Shown: positions 1 to 11,900, counted from the first letter of the stretch. The stretch is 64,000 nt of DNA from Andalucia godoyi (GCA_009859145.1 VRVR01000047.1:4934-68933); one strand, 5' to 3'. A program made the numbers and translations. Notes: a model not told the origin generated them from the letters alone.

Positions 1-2638
1 GCACGCGCGATCCCGAGCCGCCGCCTCCAGTTCGATTGTTATACCTCTGAATGCCGTTGGCGACGAGGGACTTCACCGCTCCTGCGTTCCCAAAGTTGGG
101 CATGCACCGAAGGCCGGCCAGGTGCTTGATGCACATCTCGGCGACATCCCGAGGTATGTCAAAGTTTGCAGACCTCGCATCGCCGACCAGAATGCGCTCC
201 AGCTCCGAGTCCGAGAAGTCGACCAGGCGCAGACGACGCTCAAACTGCACGCGACGACTGAGGCCGGGATTCGCATTGCGGGTCATGTCCTCCATCTGCT
301 ATTCGTACCCCGGCAAAATCAAGCACATATCAGCACCAGGCTCCGGAGACACGAGCCCGACAAGGGTGTCGATGGCGGACTTGGAATACGACGTGCCAGC
401 ATCCAGTTGGTACGCCTCATCAATAAACAAAACATTCCCGCGTGCCGCCTCCAGCAGTTCTGCAGTCTTCTTCTCGCTTCCACTCGTCAGATCCTTTGCG
501 GTTTTCTCCAGAAAATCTCCTTTGCTCAGCAGCCCCAGATCCTTCAGCAGACCAGCATAGTGCCGGGCAAAGGTCGTTTTGCCCGTCCCCGGATTCCCAA
601 CAATTGCAAAATTCAGAAACACAGAGTCCGGCTCGAGACCCGCGTCTTCGCGCACATGGTTGCTTTCGACGATTTTCACAAGTTTTCTCACCCAGTCCTT
701 TGCGCTCTTCGCGCCGATCATGCCTTCAATCGCCAGCCAGTGCTTGTTGTCCCGCGGGAGAGTCCGTGGGCCCAGCACGTCATCCATCCGCAGAGTCCGG
801 GCTTCGAGAGGCGGAACGCTCTGGATGGATCCATGTGCAGCAGCGACCAGCCGTTCGTGGGCTCGGGCCACCGACAGCTCGATGAGACTGCGAACATCCC
901 CGGCGTTCCCGAACCCGCGCTGTCCCCGTCGCCGAGCAAGCCGACGAGCCGCCACGTGCTTCACATTCTCATTCTCGAATACGAGCGTGCGTTGCGGATC
1001 CGCAGCCTGGTGCTCTAGAATCCGCACCAGCTCGTCGTGTCCATAGTCTTCGAAATGAAAGCGATGCGGGAACCGGCGTGAGAAACCCGCAGTAAAGGAC
1101 AGCAGCTCGTCGTCAATCTCCTTTTCGTACCCAGCCAGAATGATGCAAATGGTACTGCGGTGGCTTTCCGCGATGACGAGCAGCTTGTTCGCAATTTGCG
1201 TGCCGTAGTAGTTCGTCTTCGGCTGCAGCATGTACGCGTCATCGATGAAGAGCACGCCGCCCTTTGCATCCAGCAGCTTTTGGATATCCGTGTCAAAGTT
1301 TTTTTGGCCCTCGTAGGTTGTGTAGTCAACAGCACTCTTCTCAACAATGAGACTGCTCTGAAGCACTCCGATTTCTCGCAGGGCTGTCGCAAACACGCGA
1401 GCGACGGTCGTCTTGCCTGTTCCGGGATTGCCGACGAACAGCGAGTGCAGATTCTGATCGACGGTCAGACCCGTGTGCTTCGACATTTCGATGGAGTGGA
1501 AAAGCTGCACAAGCTTCCTCTTGACGGAGCACACGCCAATCAGGTCGTCTAGTTTCTGCAGTGCCGGAGAAGCCCGCACAGCATCCTGTGGGATTTTGTA
1601 GTACTGCACGGCCCTTTGTGGAGGCGGCTCCATGCGGGCTGCGAGCAGCTTCCGCTCCCAGTCGAGCAGTGCGAGAAGACCGTCCGATGATGTTGCTGCT
1701 AAGAAAGCATCTGCGTGCTGTCGCGCAGCCGCCGCATCCAGTTTGGACAAGCTGATGGCGAAGAACCAGTTCCTCAAGTCCTCAAAGGACGGAGCAGTGT
1801 TTCTGCATCCGGGCAGCTGCAGATTCCGAACGAACTGGAGTTCGAAATCAAGATCCCGGGCACTGGGCTCCAGCAACACAACAGCCATGCTCTTGTACAA
1901 TGCCGCAAGCGGAGCATCCGCCAGATGCGAAGAGCCTAATGCTTGCCGGGCTTCGTAAAACTGCCCGTCGATCATCAGCTTCCGAGCATGCTCGAACAGA
2001 GACGTGCCTTCGGACGACAAGAGAGGCCATCCGACAGCCGGGTCGCAGGCTTCGTCGATGGCCGGATTTCTCGCACGAAGCTGCTCTTCGACAAGCTCGC
2101 GAAATTCGCGGAACTCGTTCGGAAACCGGCTTGGATACGCCTGCAGATTCTCGTCCAGAACACTCTTCTTGGAACCGCCGTCTTCGTAGCATGGATCGCA
2201 GAGGAGCGCTCGGACGCACAGACTCGCAGCACCAAAGTGCCCACGACACGCAAGCATCTTCACCACGGTTCGGCCTTTGTTGTCGTCCTTGTCCAAGGTG
2301 ACACCCATGCTGACAAGAAGTTCTATCCAGCCCACGATTCTTCGACGATCGTAAAACGCCGCAGCACACAGAATGCGCAGCACATACTGACGAGCAGAAT
2401 CACCCTGCAGAATCCACGGTGCACTGTCCACAATGCCACGGAAGCTCGCCATATCATCCTGGCGAATTGCAGAGGAAACCGCCTCACAAACGGAGCAGAT
2501 ATGCTCCAATGACGGCACGTCCTGGACATCGGCTCCCGAGGAATGGATCGACTTCAGAATCTTCTCTGCGTGTTGCCGAACAGAGGACGACGAAGGGCTG
2601 TCGGATTGTGGGCCTGCCACGGGAAAGATAGTCTGCAT
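1..2638 (-). CDS. Double AAA+ ATPase, CbbX/CfxQ (SpoVK) type, partial, with in-frame TAG
   Basis: A predicted AAA+ ATPase with two CbbX/CfxQ-type modules; such proteins remodel protein complexes using ATP, but the substrate here is unknown. From the ATG at 2638, 779 codons are open. Residues ~100-150 look like a degenerate ankyrin unit. Module 1 has Walker A GNPGTGKTT (403-411), Walker B GVLFIDDAY (~461-469), an arginine-finger-like GFSRRF (~518) and a GFGNAGDVRSL sensor segment (~575). Module 2 has Walker A GNPGTGKTT (681-689) and Walker B NVLFIDEAY (735-743). At LPGYE a TAG (301-299) interrupts, but the same frame continues to the window edge with exactly the missing parts: NPGLSRR, then NFGNAGAVKSLV. 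So the coding frame reaches position 1 and the gene is truncated by the window. Either a nonsense mutation, readthrough or a base error explains the TAG. Family call is strong; intactness is uncertain. Confidence 0.85.
299..301 (-). other. In-frame TAG inside AAA+ module 2
   Basis: The codon reads TAG between GYE and QMEDM. The equivalent place in module 1 reads GYE-K-EID, so a single base change from AAG, GAG or CAG would give TAG. The next codon is CAG. TAG is an ordinary stop elsewhere in the window (p24, Hch1-like and four-TM genes), so codon reassignment does not explain it. Confidence 0.8.
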
Positions 2639-2894
2639 CGGGGGGTTATGGACTAAGAAGAAGAAGAAAAGAAGAAGAAAAAGAGTTCCGAATTTGGACT
2701 AATATTCACAGCAAATCGCGGTTGGTCATCAAGCGAATTGTATTAATTATTATCAGGGCGACCAGTGAGTCCCTCATCAGTGGAGTTCGCATTCTTCATA
2801 TTATTGGACTCCTTTCCCCCCTTTTCCTCTTATCAGAATATGCTTCGCTTCTTTTCATTTTTTCTTCCTTCTGTTGGGAGCTTCATGATTTAAG

Positions 2895-3281
2895 ATGAAG
2901 AAACGCAGTTTACGTGAAGTTTTGGACGGGCGTAAGCAGAACTGCAGTCGTCCAACCGTGGGTACTGCTGCGGATGAGGAGGTCCGCGGGTGGAAAAGTG
3001 CAACCCATCGGTATTCTGTGAACAAGTCGAGCGAGATTGAAGTGTTTGCCTGTTCTGGAAGCGGCACAGAGTCCCAATGTGTGGAGGCGCCGAGTGGCCA
3101 TTCGGGCTCTGTTCACGCTGCTGCATTCTCGCCCGACGGAAAGCGCATTGCATCGGGATCAGAAGACAAGACGATGGAAGTGTGTGGTCAGCCTGATAAT
3201 TTGTTCTACAAGGCACGCTCGCAGTCCCGAATAGTGGCGCTCGCGGTCTCGGACGAGCAGAGATGCAGAATGTGTATGTGA
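2895..3281 (+). pseudogene. WD40-repeat fragment, probable gene remnant
   Basis: A 128-codon ORF with ATG at 2895. It holds one good WD40 unit (residues ~70-95), starting GHSGSVHAAAFSPDGKRIAS and followed by GSEDKT, but the closing Trp-Asp is replaced by MEVCG and no second blade follows. A WD40 propeller needs several blades, so this cannot fold alone. It sits in a gene-poor stretch next to a decayed dispersed repeat. Most likely a leftover of a larger WD40 gene; a short expressed gene cannot be excluded. Confidence 0.5.
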
Positions 3282-4086
3282 CGGCGGGTGTGTGCGGATT
3301 CGTGGTTTGTGATAATCCGTAAGCATTGGTAGTAAACCTTGCGATAGCGACTGCCTTTCCCCAAGTCCCTGTTGGTCGCCAATGAGCACCAATCAATACA
3401 AGCGAGAGAAAGTGAGCGATGATGCTATCACGCATTGCAGCATGCCCGGATGTGAAACGACCGTCGTTGCCGTTGATGCTTGGCGGCTGAAAGGCGAGTG
3501 TCCCTTGTGGTGTACACTCCGCCGTTGTTCGTGTTGTGTGTTCTCCTGTCGCTTCCAACAGCGCTTCTCTTGGGCGGTTCTTGCAGTTCTGTCGTTGCCA
3601 AAAAGACCCAGTTTGGATTAAGACCAGTCAATCGTGCGATGGCCGGCAAGACATGTTTTACTGACCTCCCGTGCTTGCGCTCCTGTCGAAACCCCATTCC
3701 TTGACGTGCGTTGGACTTCTTCGTTTATGAAGTCGAATTCGAAACAAAATGATTTCTGAGAGGACGCTTTCGTCTGCGGTGTGTCGGCATCGTTAACATG
3801 CAGGAAGAAAGAAGGAGAGTAAATCTTTCTTCACATGTTTACATGTTTGCATGGAGGATTATTTATTATTTTTATTTATTTATTTTTTTCACGCTGTGGG
3901 GCCGAATAAAATGTGCTTTAAACTGATTTTCACGCATGCGTCTATTTGTGGAGATTGCGTGCAGAAACGAACAAGAGTGGTGGGTGGGACTTCTAATAAC
4001 TTACTGATCCCTTTTTTTCTGAGCTGGATTTCGCATCAGCATTACGCAAACCTAAATGGAAAATTGGAAAAGTCTTCTGCTGTTCG
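3282..4086. other. Gene-poor stretch
   Basis: No ORF here has recognisable content. Short ORFs (for example 3851-4126 plus strand, with one hydrophobic N-terminus) look like chance. The stretch is AT-richer near 3840-3910. Confidence 0.5.
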
Positions 4087-4475
4087 CCTACATTACACAC
4101 TGAACATGCTGCATATCTACGAATAGACATGCATATTCAATCTTGCATCCCGTTGCCGAGAAGGGGACAGGCCCCAACACGCCTCACGGCGCTCTTCAGA
4201 TAGATGTTCCGCGCTCCGTTCCCAATCTCGATCAATCTGTGAGTCACGTTGTCAGCGTGACACGTTGTTCCTGAGAAGGGTGCATTTTTTGATTCTGACG
4301 GCACTAGCAGCAGGCGCTTTCGTGTCCTCAGTTGCAGCGATTGATGCAACTGGAGATACGAGAGGAAGAGGCGGTAGGCGTAGTGACACGTGGTCTCTTA
4401 GGAGGTCTGCGGGACCTAGGAGGCCCTGTATCACGAATTCCTATGAAACAAACGTGCTAGTGTCGGCCAGTATTG
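4087..4475 (+). repeat. Dispersed repeat family I, copy A
   Basis: This ~390-bp stretch matches the reverse complement of 22853-23345 along most of its length. Shared landmarks are ACATGCTGCATATCTACGAA, the GCATCCCGTTGCCG block, CGTGACACGTTGTTC, GACACGTGGTCTCTTAG and the outer edge CCTATGAAACAAACGTGC. Relative to copy B it carries ~64 extra bp (about 4316-4379, flanked by GGCG) and lacks a ~190-bp segment. No long ORF spans it. A mobile element remnant or a decayed duplicated gene are both possible. Confidence 0.75.
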
Positions 4476-4804
4476 ACCATGTCTGTTTGTGTATTCTTCC
4501 GTATGCATCACAATGACGCGTCATTATTCAACGGTAATGTATATGGCACTTTATACAAGAGTAAACAGAAGATCCCAACAGAGGACCTGATGCACAGTGT
4601 TCCATCGTCGGCGGATCCAACAACATCTACGCGTAGTAGTACTTCCGCGGTGATGGAGGGCGAGACGTGAACGGGGGAGCACAAACCTGGTGCCCCCGAG
4701 ACTGCAGGACGAAATTCATGAAATATGCGCCCTCAGAACTCGCGACACGGTTACGGGGTAAGTGATTTGCCTGAAGCATCAGTCTCGAAGCCGATGGACG
4801 AGGC

Positions 4805-7057
4805 TCATTGCAATTCCAAGCAGTCGTCTTGGAAAACCCTGGCAACCATATCCAGTTTGCAGCCCATTTGCTTGGCATCGACCAACTTCGAGACAATCAC
4901 CTTTTCAAATTCGCCGACAGTAACGCGCGCCTTCTCGACTTCAGAATTCGCTGATAGGATATCATCTCCTTTCTTGGTCTTGATTTTCGTCTTGTTCAAT
5001 CGATAATCCGAAATCTCCGAGAGCAGATGATCTGCTTGTCGCTCCAAAACAGAAAAGCTGACAGCAGAGGAAGATGAAGAGCAAGAGGGGGTTTCCGAAA
5101 TGAGAGCAGCTCTGTGTTTTTCAATAAATGTCGAAAGAGGGAACACTGCATTCTGACGTATCCACAGTTCTCTTCGAAGCCGGACGGCCTCCTGAAGTCC
5201 AGTAGCTTGCGTAGTGTCAAAGAGCAACTGCGATTTCGAAAGGGACTCTTGCGACCCCTTCAGCTCCTCTCGAATATCCTCTCGACTGGACAGCAGTACG
5301 CCTTTCTTCTTTTGCAACTCTACAATTTCCAAGCGCATGGTTTGCAAACGAGATTGCTGCGTAGCCAATTCTGAATCACGTCTTGTGCCCCATTCCACTC
5401 TCTGGTCTTCTGCAATGACGATCTCCCGTTTTAGATTGGAATGTTGCGCTTCTATGGACTCCAAATCGGAGAGCAGCGCTGATTTGGCATTAGACGATGT
5501 CGCTTCATGAGACTTGGAATGACGGAGATGCTCGATTTCCTTTGAAAGTACACTTTGCGCCGCTTGGTTTTCTTGCAAATTTTTTGAAGAACTGTCCAGC
5601 TCGGACGTACAAATTGCAGTCTCCTTCTTCACACGTTCCATCTTCTCTTTCAGGGACGCCTTCTTCTTTTCCAAAATGTTCACAGACTGTTGGTGCTCTG
5701 CCTTCTGCCTTTCAAGGTCCTCGGCTTTCTTCTGCAAACTTTCCTGCTTCAAAAGTGTCCTGCGGTCAGTCGCAAGCTCATTTCGCAATTGATGGGCCTC
5801 CGGAGTGAAATCTATTGGTTCCAAAGACAGTAATGACTCGATGATCTCAACACTCAGACCAGACTCTTGACGCAATCGATGAATTTCTGCTTTCTGCGCC
5901 TCGAAGAGCGAAATACGCTCTCTTTCAAGCTGTTCTATCTCTCGACGAACCGATTCCTCGCGATTCGATTGTATGATGTCATCATGAATGTCCTTGACTA
6001 CATCTCGGACAGGATTCTTCTTTCTTTCCTCGAGAAGTTTCGCTTCTCTGTCTTGCTCTATGGATGCAATGATCGTGGATGTTTCCACATCGTCGAGATC
6101 CATCAATGATAACTTGGAGACCGCATCTGTGAGGGGCATATGATCCTGCAAGACGTGACCATGCTCGTCCATGGTGCTTTTGGCCTTTAGAGGAGACGAC
6201 GGTGCTGCTGAATGCTGCTGAATGCTTCGCAAAAGTTTGGACTCGGAATCTCGAGAAATCCCTGCTTGGTTCAGGATTCGGTGCATCATGTCTCGTGTCC
6301 GTCTCCTGGCATCCGAGGCCAGTTCCAAGTCGGTCTTCTGAGGGTTGGGCACGGATTTCGCCTGCGCGGTCGAGTCCATGCGAACAGATCTCTGCACGTC
6401 GTTGTTGTCCAACGGCACCGATGATGATTCCCAATCAGAGTCGTCAGAGTCAGAAGACTCGACGTCGTTCGCAGTCCTTGCACGCTGTTCGTGCACTCTC
6501 CGCATCTCTTCCAGTTTTTCCGCAACAGCTACTTTTTTCGCAATCAACCGTTTCCTTTCCAGACTCATTTGATGAAGGCGCTCTTGCACTGCCATTCTCC
6601 ACTCCATTTCCTGATTTGCTGCACGCTTCTCGGCCTGTCTTCTCTCCATGTCTTGCACCCTTCGCATTGCAGGACTCGCTGCCGCTTCCTTTTGTCGCAT
6701 ATTCAGAAATGGATTCGGAGATCCCGTCTTGATAACACAAGCATCATTCCCATTCGTATCTAGGTGATTCTGATCCGCGCGCGGAGACTCGGGCCTGGAT
6801 GGACTCGCAGGAGACATGGACAATCTGCTTGACCTGCTTGAGCCCGTCCTCCGAGACTCCAGATAGAGCTTCTTCTCAAGAGAGTCCTTTTTCCGTTCTC
6901 GAAATGCTCGGTCTCGCTCGTCTGCACGCGCAAGCATTTGGCGGGCAAAATCAGCACTGTCTGCTGAATTCGATCCGAATGGCTTCTGCATCGAGGATTG
7001 CGACGACACAGAGCTCCGTCGCGACGACAGCGCAGAAGCATGATTACTGCCGTTCAT
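4805..7057 (-). CDS. Coiled-coil protein of unknown function, 750 aa
   Basis: ATG at 7057, TGA stop. The N-terminal ~100 residues are Ser/Arg-rich and disordered, followed by charged helical stretches rich in E/K/R (about 130-200) and long coiled coils with regular leucines (about 330-620). An acidic-serine patch (ESSDSDDSDWESS) lies near residue 205. I see no catalytic motif, membrane segment or signal peptide. Such proteins are common in cytoskeletal, centrosomal and flagellar structures, but nothing here decides between them. The upstream neighbour across ~990 bp is divergent. Confidence 0.8.
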   Translation of the reverse strand: MNGSNHASALSSRRSSVSSQSSMQKPFGSNSADSADFARQMLARADERDRAFRERKKDSLEKKLYLESRRTGSSRSSRLSMSPASPSRPESPRADQNHLDTNGNDACVIKTGSPNPFLNMRQKEAAASPAMRRVQDMERRQAEKRAANQEMEWRMAVQERLHQMSLERKRLIAKKVAVAEKLEEMRRVHEQRARTANDVESSDSDDSDWESSSVPLDNNDVQRSVRMDSTAQAKSVPNPQKTDLELASDARRRTRDMMHRILNQAGISRDSESKLLRSIQQHSAAPSSPLKAKSTMDEHGHVLQDHMPLTDAVSKLSLMDLDDVETSTIIASIEQDREAKLLEERKKNPVRDVVKDIHDDIIQSNREESVRREIEQLERERISLFEAQKAEIHRLRQESGLSVEIIESLLSLEPIDFTPEAHQLRNELATDRRTLLKQESLQKKAEDLERQKAEHQQSVNILEKKKASLKEKMERVKKETAICTSELDSSSKNLQENQAAQSVLSKEIEHLRHSKSHEATSSNAKSALLSDLESIEAQHSNLKREIVIAEDQRVEWGTRRDSELATQQSRLQTMRLEIVELQKKKGVLLSSREDIREELKGSQESLSKSQLLFDTTQATGLQEAVRLRRELWIRQNAVFPLSTFIEKHRAALISETPSCSSSSSAVSFSVLERQADHLLSEISDYRLNKTKIKTKKGDDILSANSEVEKARVTVGEFEKVIVSKLVDAKQMGCKLDMVARVFQDDCLELQ

Positions 7058-7483
7058 GTTTTCAAACGAAAAAAATTAATAAATAAAATAGATAATGATC
7101 AGGTACACCAGCAGCGACGTAAGATTCTCTCAATAAAACAAACCAAAACTAAAAGAAGAAGAAAATAAAAAAATTGAACGGGAAAAGTGGATTGTCAACA
7201 GAATTATGATGTTTTGTGGATGGACGATTGACACAACTTCATAAACCAATCCACAAAAATGACGATGAACCACGAGAGAAACCGCGACGAGCAAAAACAA
7301 AAAAAAAGACTCGGAAACAAAACGAAAAACGCTGATGATTCTTTTGCCTCGTGCGCGTGCGGTTTTTTTAAAGTATATTTATTGAGTGTATTTTTCGAGA
7401 ACTGGGCAACTGGGAGCGGCAGTTTGAGCAAACGAACTTGGCCATCAATTGATACTATGTCGGGTCTTTTCCTTTTTTATTGT
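7058..7483. other. Divergent intergenic region, left part
   Basis: AT-rich stretch between two divergent genes, with A-runs near 7142-7170 and 7300-7320. No gene or clear motif seen. The remainder to 8045 is repeat family III. Confidence 0.5.
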
Positions 7484-7973
7484 CCGGCCGCCACAACGTG
7501 AATCCATTCTTTATCAGCTACGCTGTCGTCATCAGAGACAGATCCAATTTGGGGCGAGCACCAACTCTGCAGTCAACGGGTCATCGCGACCCAACGTATC
7601 CCCCCCGGCAATTGATTCAACATTCAAAAAATTGAACGTTGGAGAAACAAAATGTGGTCGGCGGCGTCGCACATTGCATGCGCAATTCTCTGACGACGCA
7701 TCTGCCACTGCTCCTTCTTGTTCTCACGCAATCGATCACATCGTCGTGATTTGATGATCTTCAGCTTGCTCAGCAAGCTGCGACGAGGGGATCAACGATT
7801 TTCTTGGTTCTCGGTATCTTTGTGCATGGCCGGTTTGAGTTTGCTGCGAAGATCCCTCTTTGGAGCCTCGATTGCAATATAAAGCATGAAAGAAATACTA
7901 GACTTGACTACGGTAAGAGAACCGTATTGCTTGATGTTCAACATTTGAGACACAAAGCTATCAACCGTGTGAG
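7484..7973 (-). repeat. Dispersed repeat family III, copy G
   Basis: The reverse complement of this stretch matches 30191-30621. Shared blocks include CTTTGTGTCTC..GTTGAACATCA, ACCGTAGTCAAGTCT, GGCTCCAAAG, CCGGCCATG, CGAGAACCAAGAAA and GAGTTGGTGCTC. On the minus strand a 62-codon ORF (7980-7792) ends KPAMHKDTENQENR-stop. The matching frame of copy H ends QPAMPDEAENQEIR-stop, so a peptide and its stop codon are shared. Probably a decayed coding element of unknown origin. Confidence 0.7.
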
Positions 7974-8045
7974 TTTTCAATAATTAATTTAAAAAACAAG
8001 AAAGAACTTTGCATTGCATCACCATTCCGATAAGATACAAAGGAA

Positions 8046-8091
8046 ATGTCCGATCAGTGGAGAGATCGTGTTTCTGGACACATGGTCGTGT

Positions 8092-8127
<36 letters not shown>

Positions 8128-8750
8128 TCGATCATGATGACCGCGAGGACCATAATGAGAGTGACGCGGAATCGGAGAAATCGCTGCTTCCGTCGCTGGC
8201 GTCCCGTGCGTCCACTCGTGCTCGGGTGAAGCGGGCTCGGGAAGCGGAGCTTGTTGCTGACTGGGATCGCATGGACGATGTGCGCAAGTACCGGCAGGGT
8301 GGGAGTCTCATCACGAGCACTCATCGTTTTGAACACATGGAGAATGCAGTGTATCTGAGATATCTTCGGCGCAATTTGAACAATGACGGGATTCTGTCCC
8401 TGATTGATTTCATCCAGTTCCCCGTCCGAAACATCTTCGTATGCTCGGATTACGACTTTCGAAGGAAAACGCGCTTCGATTTCACGCATGCTGGCATTGA
8501 GTTTGAGACGCGAGTGGAGGCCGAGGAGTTTGCCGAGTGGTTGGGAGATGGGTGCAACAGGTCTGCGTTTGAAGAGACCTCCGCATCCCTGGCGCCGCGT
8601 AAACTGCGAATCGAAGTCGGGATTCCCCAGTGGGCTCGGTCGTATTTCAAAAGACCGCAGAAACGAGGAAAGATCGAGAAGAAGACTGCGAAATATCTGG
8701 AAGCTAAAGCCAGATCCATCGCTGCTGGAGGGACTTCCGGTCGCGGATGA
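8046..8750 (+). CDS. Hypothetical protein with poly-Asp tract, 234 aa
   Basis: ATG at 8046, TGA stop. Residues ~16-27 are a run of aspartates encoded by a GAT microsatellite, followed by an acidic/basic linker and a compact region (~80-200) with aromatic residues and no repeat or motif I recognise; the C-terminus is basic. The opposite strand is also open for 309 codons through the same stretch, giving an implausible poly-Ile run, so the plus strand is preferred. It ends 151 bp from the convergent beta-helix gene. No homology recognised. Confidence 0.6.
8093..8127 (+). repeat. GAT trinucleotide microsatellite in coding sequence
   Basis: About twelve GAT/ATG units encode the poly-Asp stretch of the 234-aa protein. 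Likely length-variable. Confidence 0.9.
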
Positions 8751-8901
8751 CTGCTGCGGAACGCACACAATCTCAGCCTCGACAGCCAACATCGCATGTG
8801 ACCATGCACACGACTCTACCTGCGGACCGTGCACATCGCCGCAATCCATCGTTGTTGTTATTGTTCTGCTCTCACAGATCGGTGGAAAATGCAAAAGATG
8901 T

Positions 8902-11900
8902 TTAATTTGTACACAAAGGACTGGACTCTGTAGCAAGTGAGTTTCCATCGTCCGAAGACAACAAGCGCAACTCCAGTTGACCCAAAGAGTCGTGATCAGG
9001 CGTCATCACGCGTCGGAGGGTGTTGGCTCTGCTTCGCGGAGGAGACATGGCTCCTTCAGGCAGCCCTTTGCGGTGCGCGATGCGTCTCCACAGGTGGGCT
9101 AACACGACAACGACCATATAGAACAGAACACAGCCAAAAACGAGCCAGAACACGATTTGCAGCGCATTCCAGCTCCCAGTACCGGGAGTGTACGTGGAAT
9201 TGGCTCGCTCAATAGCAGAAATGCACGTAAGAAACAAAACAGTGTACAGAGAAACAAATTCGAAAAAGTTGTCGTCCGGTTTTGCAAACGGCTGCAGCCA
9301 ATGATGAATCAACAGGAAAGTGAGAATAAGCCCCACCATGCACATTTCGCCAACTGCGCTCGAGCTTCCAGACGAACTGCGGTCCCAAATGAGCACAGGC
9401 ACAGCATAGAAGATCACTCGGCGAAGCAAGAAGATGCTTTCGTACCAGTAATACTGCGGCTTGTACGATTCATAAAGCGGACCGAACGCGTATCCGACCC
9501 GCGACATTGCCGTCAACATGGGCCCAGAAGATGGGTCGAGAATTCTTCTTCTCCTCTTCAACAACATCAACAGAACACCAATAACGACGGGTACCGCTAT
9601 GGACAACACAAACAAAACAACAGCAAACGGCTGCATGAAATTCTTGTAGGCCGCCTCCTTGCAGCTGATACCAGGCTTCAACCACAACACAGTTTCTCCA
9701 GTCGGATACTCGTGACAGTCTAAAAACTCGATTCCCAAGGATGAAATGGATGCATACAGCACCATCGCCAGCAGGACCTGAGACCGGAAAAATGCACGAG
9801 CCCTCCACAAAGTCTTGAAAAATGGATTGGAGGAACTCGTTGTAAACTGGAAAAAGCGGTTAAGCACAGCCGCCAGGAAAAACATCACAAAGGAATGCCC
9901 AAACACAAGTAGCGGAATGCATAAATCAATCCAAAACACAGAATCGTCAGAGCGGTAAAATGGGCAGCTGCTGCCGGATTGAATCCGAAAGACAGAGACG
10001 AGAAGGAACGAACCTGGCTGGATGGACGATGTCAGCTGCAAGAACGACGTCATTATTTTGAATCTTGATCCCGAGGTCTGTGCGACCAAATGCTGGAAAA
10101 ACACGAATACGACGATGAAGACTGCATATCCGAACAGAAGGGGTACATTCGGCCCACTGGAACAGTCAACACATTGACCAGACCACAGCGACCAATTTTC
10201 GGTACACATTCCACACAAGAACCCTGTGTTTCCTCGATTGCACTTGTTGAAGGTCTCGCCAGGAATGACGTCTCCCGAGCGGACCATCTGCTGCGCTTCC
10301 GAGGCCGAGATGCCGTCGCAATACCCGCTTAGGCAGCCGTACACGATCGCAGATCCGCTGGAAGACCCATCGTTGCGAACATACGATCCAGGACCTGCGT
10401 ACACCGCATTCCCCGACGAGAAGCAACCAACAGCTAGGAATTTTGTTTCTTCCGAAATATCGTCACACTGGTTGCAGACAGGAGAATCATAGTTGAGAGA
10501 ATACTCCGAGCTCTCGCATTTGATGCAAACAGAGGATGACAAACGGTATCCGGGAGGGCATTTGGTAAAGGACAGTGAAAACGATGCCGACCACAGAATC
10601 GGAGATACCGTGTAAACATGTGGGTACTCATACGGACTCTGCGAAGACGGCGGAAGCAAGCTAGAAGATACAAAGACATGTAAATCGTGTGAAAAACTAG
10701 GACTCGAGGGGAAGAACGAAACCTCGAATTGCGCAATGCCGCCCACGGCAACCGCGCTGCTGCTGCCGGATGCAAGACACGATGCAGTCGCAGATTGATT
10801 GAGCCCATCAAGTCCCATTGCACTTACGGGCAGGTACGTACAGTACACATACAACCCAAAAGAAGACGCGCTGGACACGATCGCACCGACAGAATCCGTC
10901 ACCAGAACCATAAACTTGACCGTTTCTCCTGGGAAAACGAACGACGAACCATTATGCAGGACAGAGAGCAAGGACGGCGGAGACCCAAAGCCCAAACCAT
11001 ACGGTGCAACATTCCCAAAGGACTGCAAGGAGAGCGATAGATTGGATAGTTGTGAGGCAACATCTATGAGCGCCGGCGTGTTGCATACAGTGCTGGAGGA
11101 GAACAGCAGCAAGCCTCCTCTACCCAGTGCTGAGTTGTGCTTGTACAACGACGGATCGCGCGGAATGACAAGCTCAGTACTGATAATTGCTGCACAGCTG
11201 GAAGCAGTGTCGAGGTAGATGACAGCACCAGCGTCAGCCGCAACCAACCAAGTGAAATGGCTACGTTCGATCACAATGTTGGCTTGCACAAACAAGCCAG
11301 CACCCTGATTCGCAGTGCCATTGGTAAAAACGCAGTCTCGAATGATGATGCCTCCAGAAGACGCATACAATGCTCCACCTTGAAGATACGCAGCACCTGC
11401 AATGTTTCCGAAATTCTCCACAGTCGAATTCTCCAACAGGAAACCGTACAACGACGACTGATAGAAAATAGCGCCCCCGGAGGTAAAGGCATTCGCGTGC
11501 GAAATCACTGAAGATGAAATCTTCACCTGCAAACATCCCGAATCAATGAAGATTGCGCCTCCTTGGCTGGCGTAAGACCCACGAATATTGATGCGTGACG
11601 CGTACAATGCACCAATTGCAAAGATGGTGCCTCCCAAACCGAATCCAAACTGCGATGGCACAATCGAATTGTCGATGAATACAACCTCCGTCAAGAACAT
11701 GGTTGCGTGCGTGTCGATGAGAATGGCGCCGCCTCGACCCCACCGGAACGCAGTTGCGTCTGCCGGATCAATGGTTGCGAAATTGCGCGTGAAGTTGGAC
11801 TGATACACCGTGACGGACGAACCAATCAGATAAATGGCACCTGCGATTCCCAGAACAGGATTCAGCGATGCCACGTTCCCGACGAACAAGCAATTTCGAA

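Noticed and set aside
299-301. TAG reassigned to an amino acid, or a 10-nt intron GTACGAATAG over the TAG
   Set aside because: The p24 gene ends with TAG exactly where the family ends and the Hch1-like gene ends with TAG at family length, so TAG is a stop. A 10-nt spliceosomal intron is not plausible and would break the frame.
122-1018. 298-codon plus-strand ORF
   Set aside because: Antisense to the AAA+ module 2 coding sequence.
8019-8948. 309-codon minus-strand ORF with poly-Ile
   Set aside because: The run of isoleucines comes from the GAT microsatellite read backwards; the plus-strand poly-Asp protein is more plausible.
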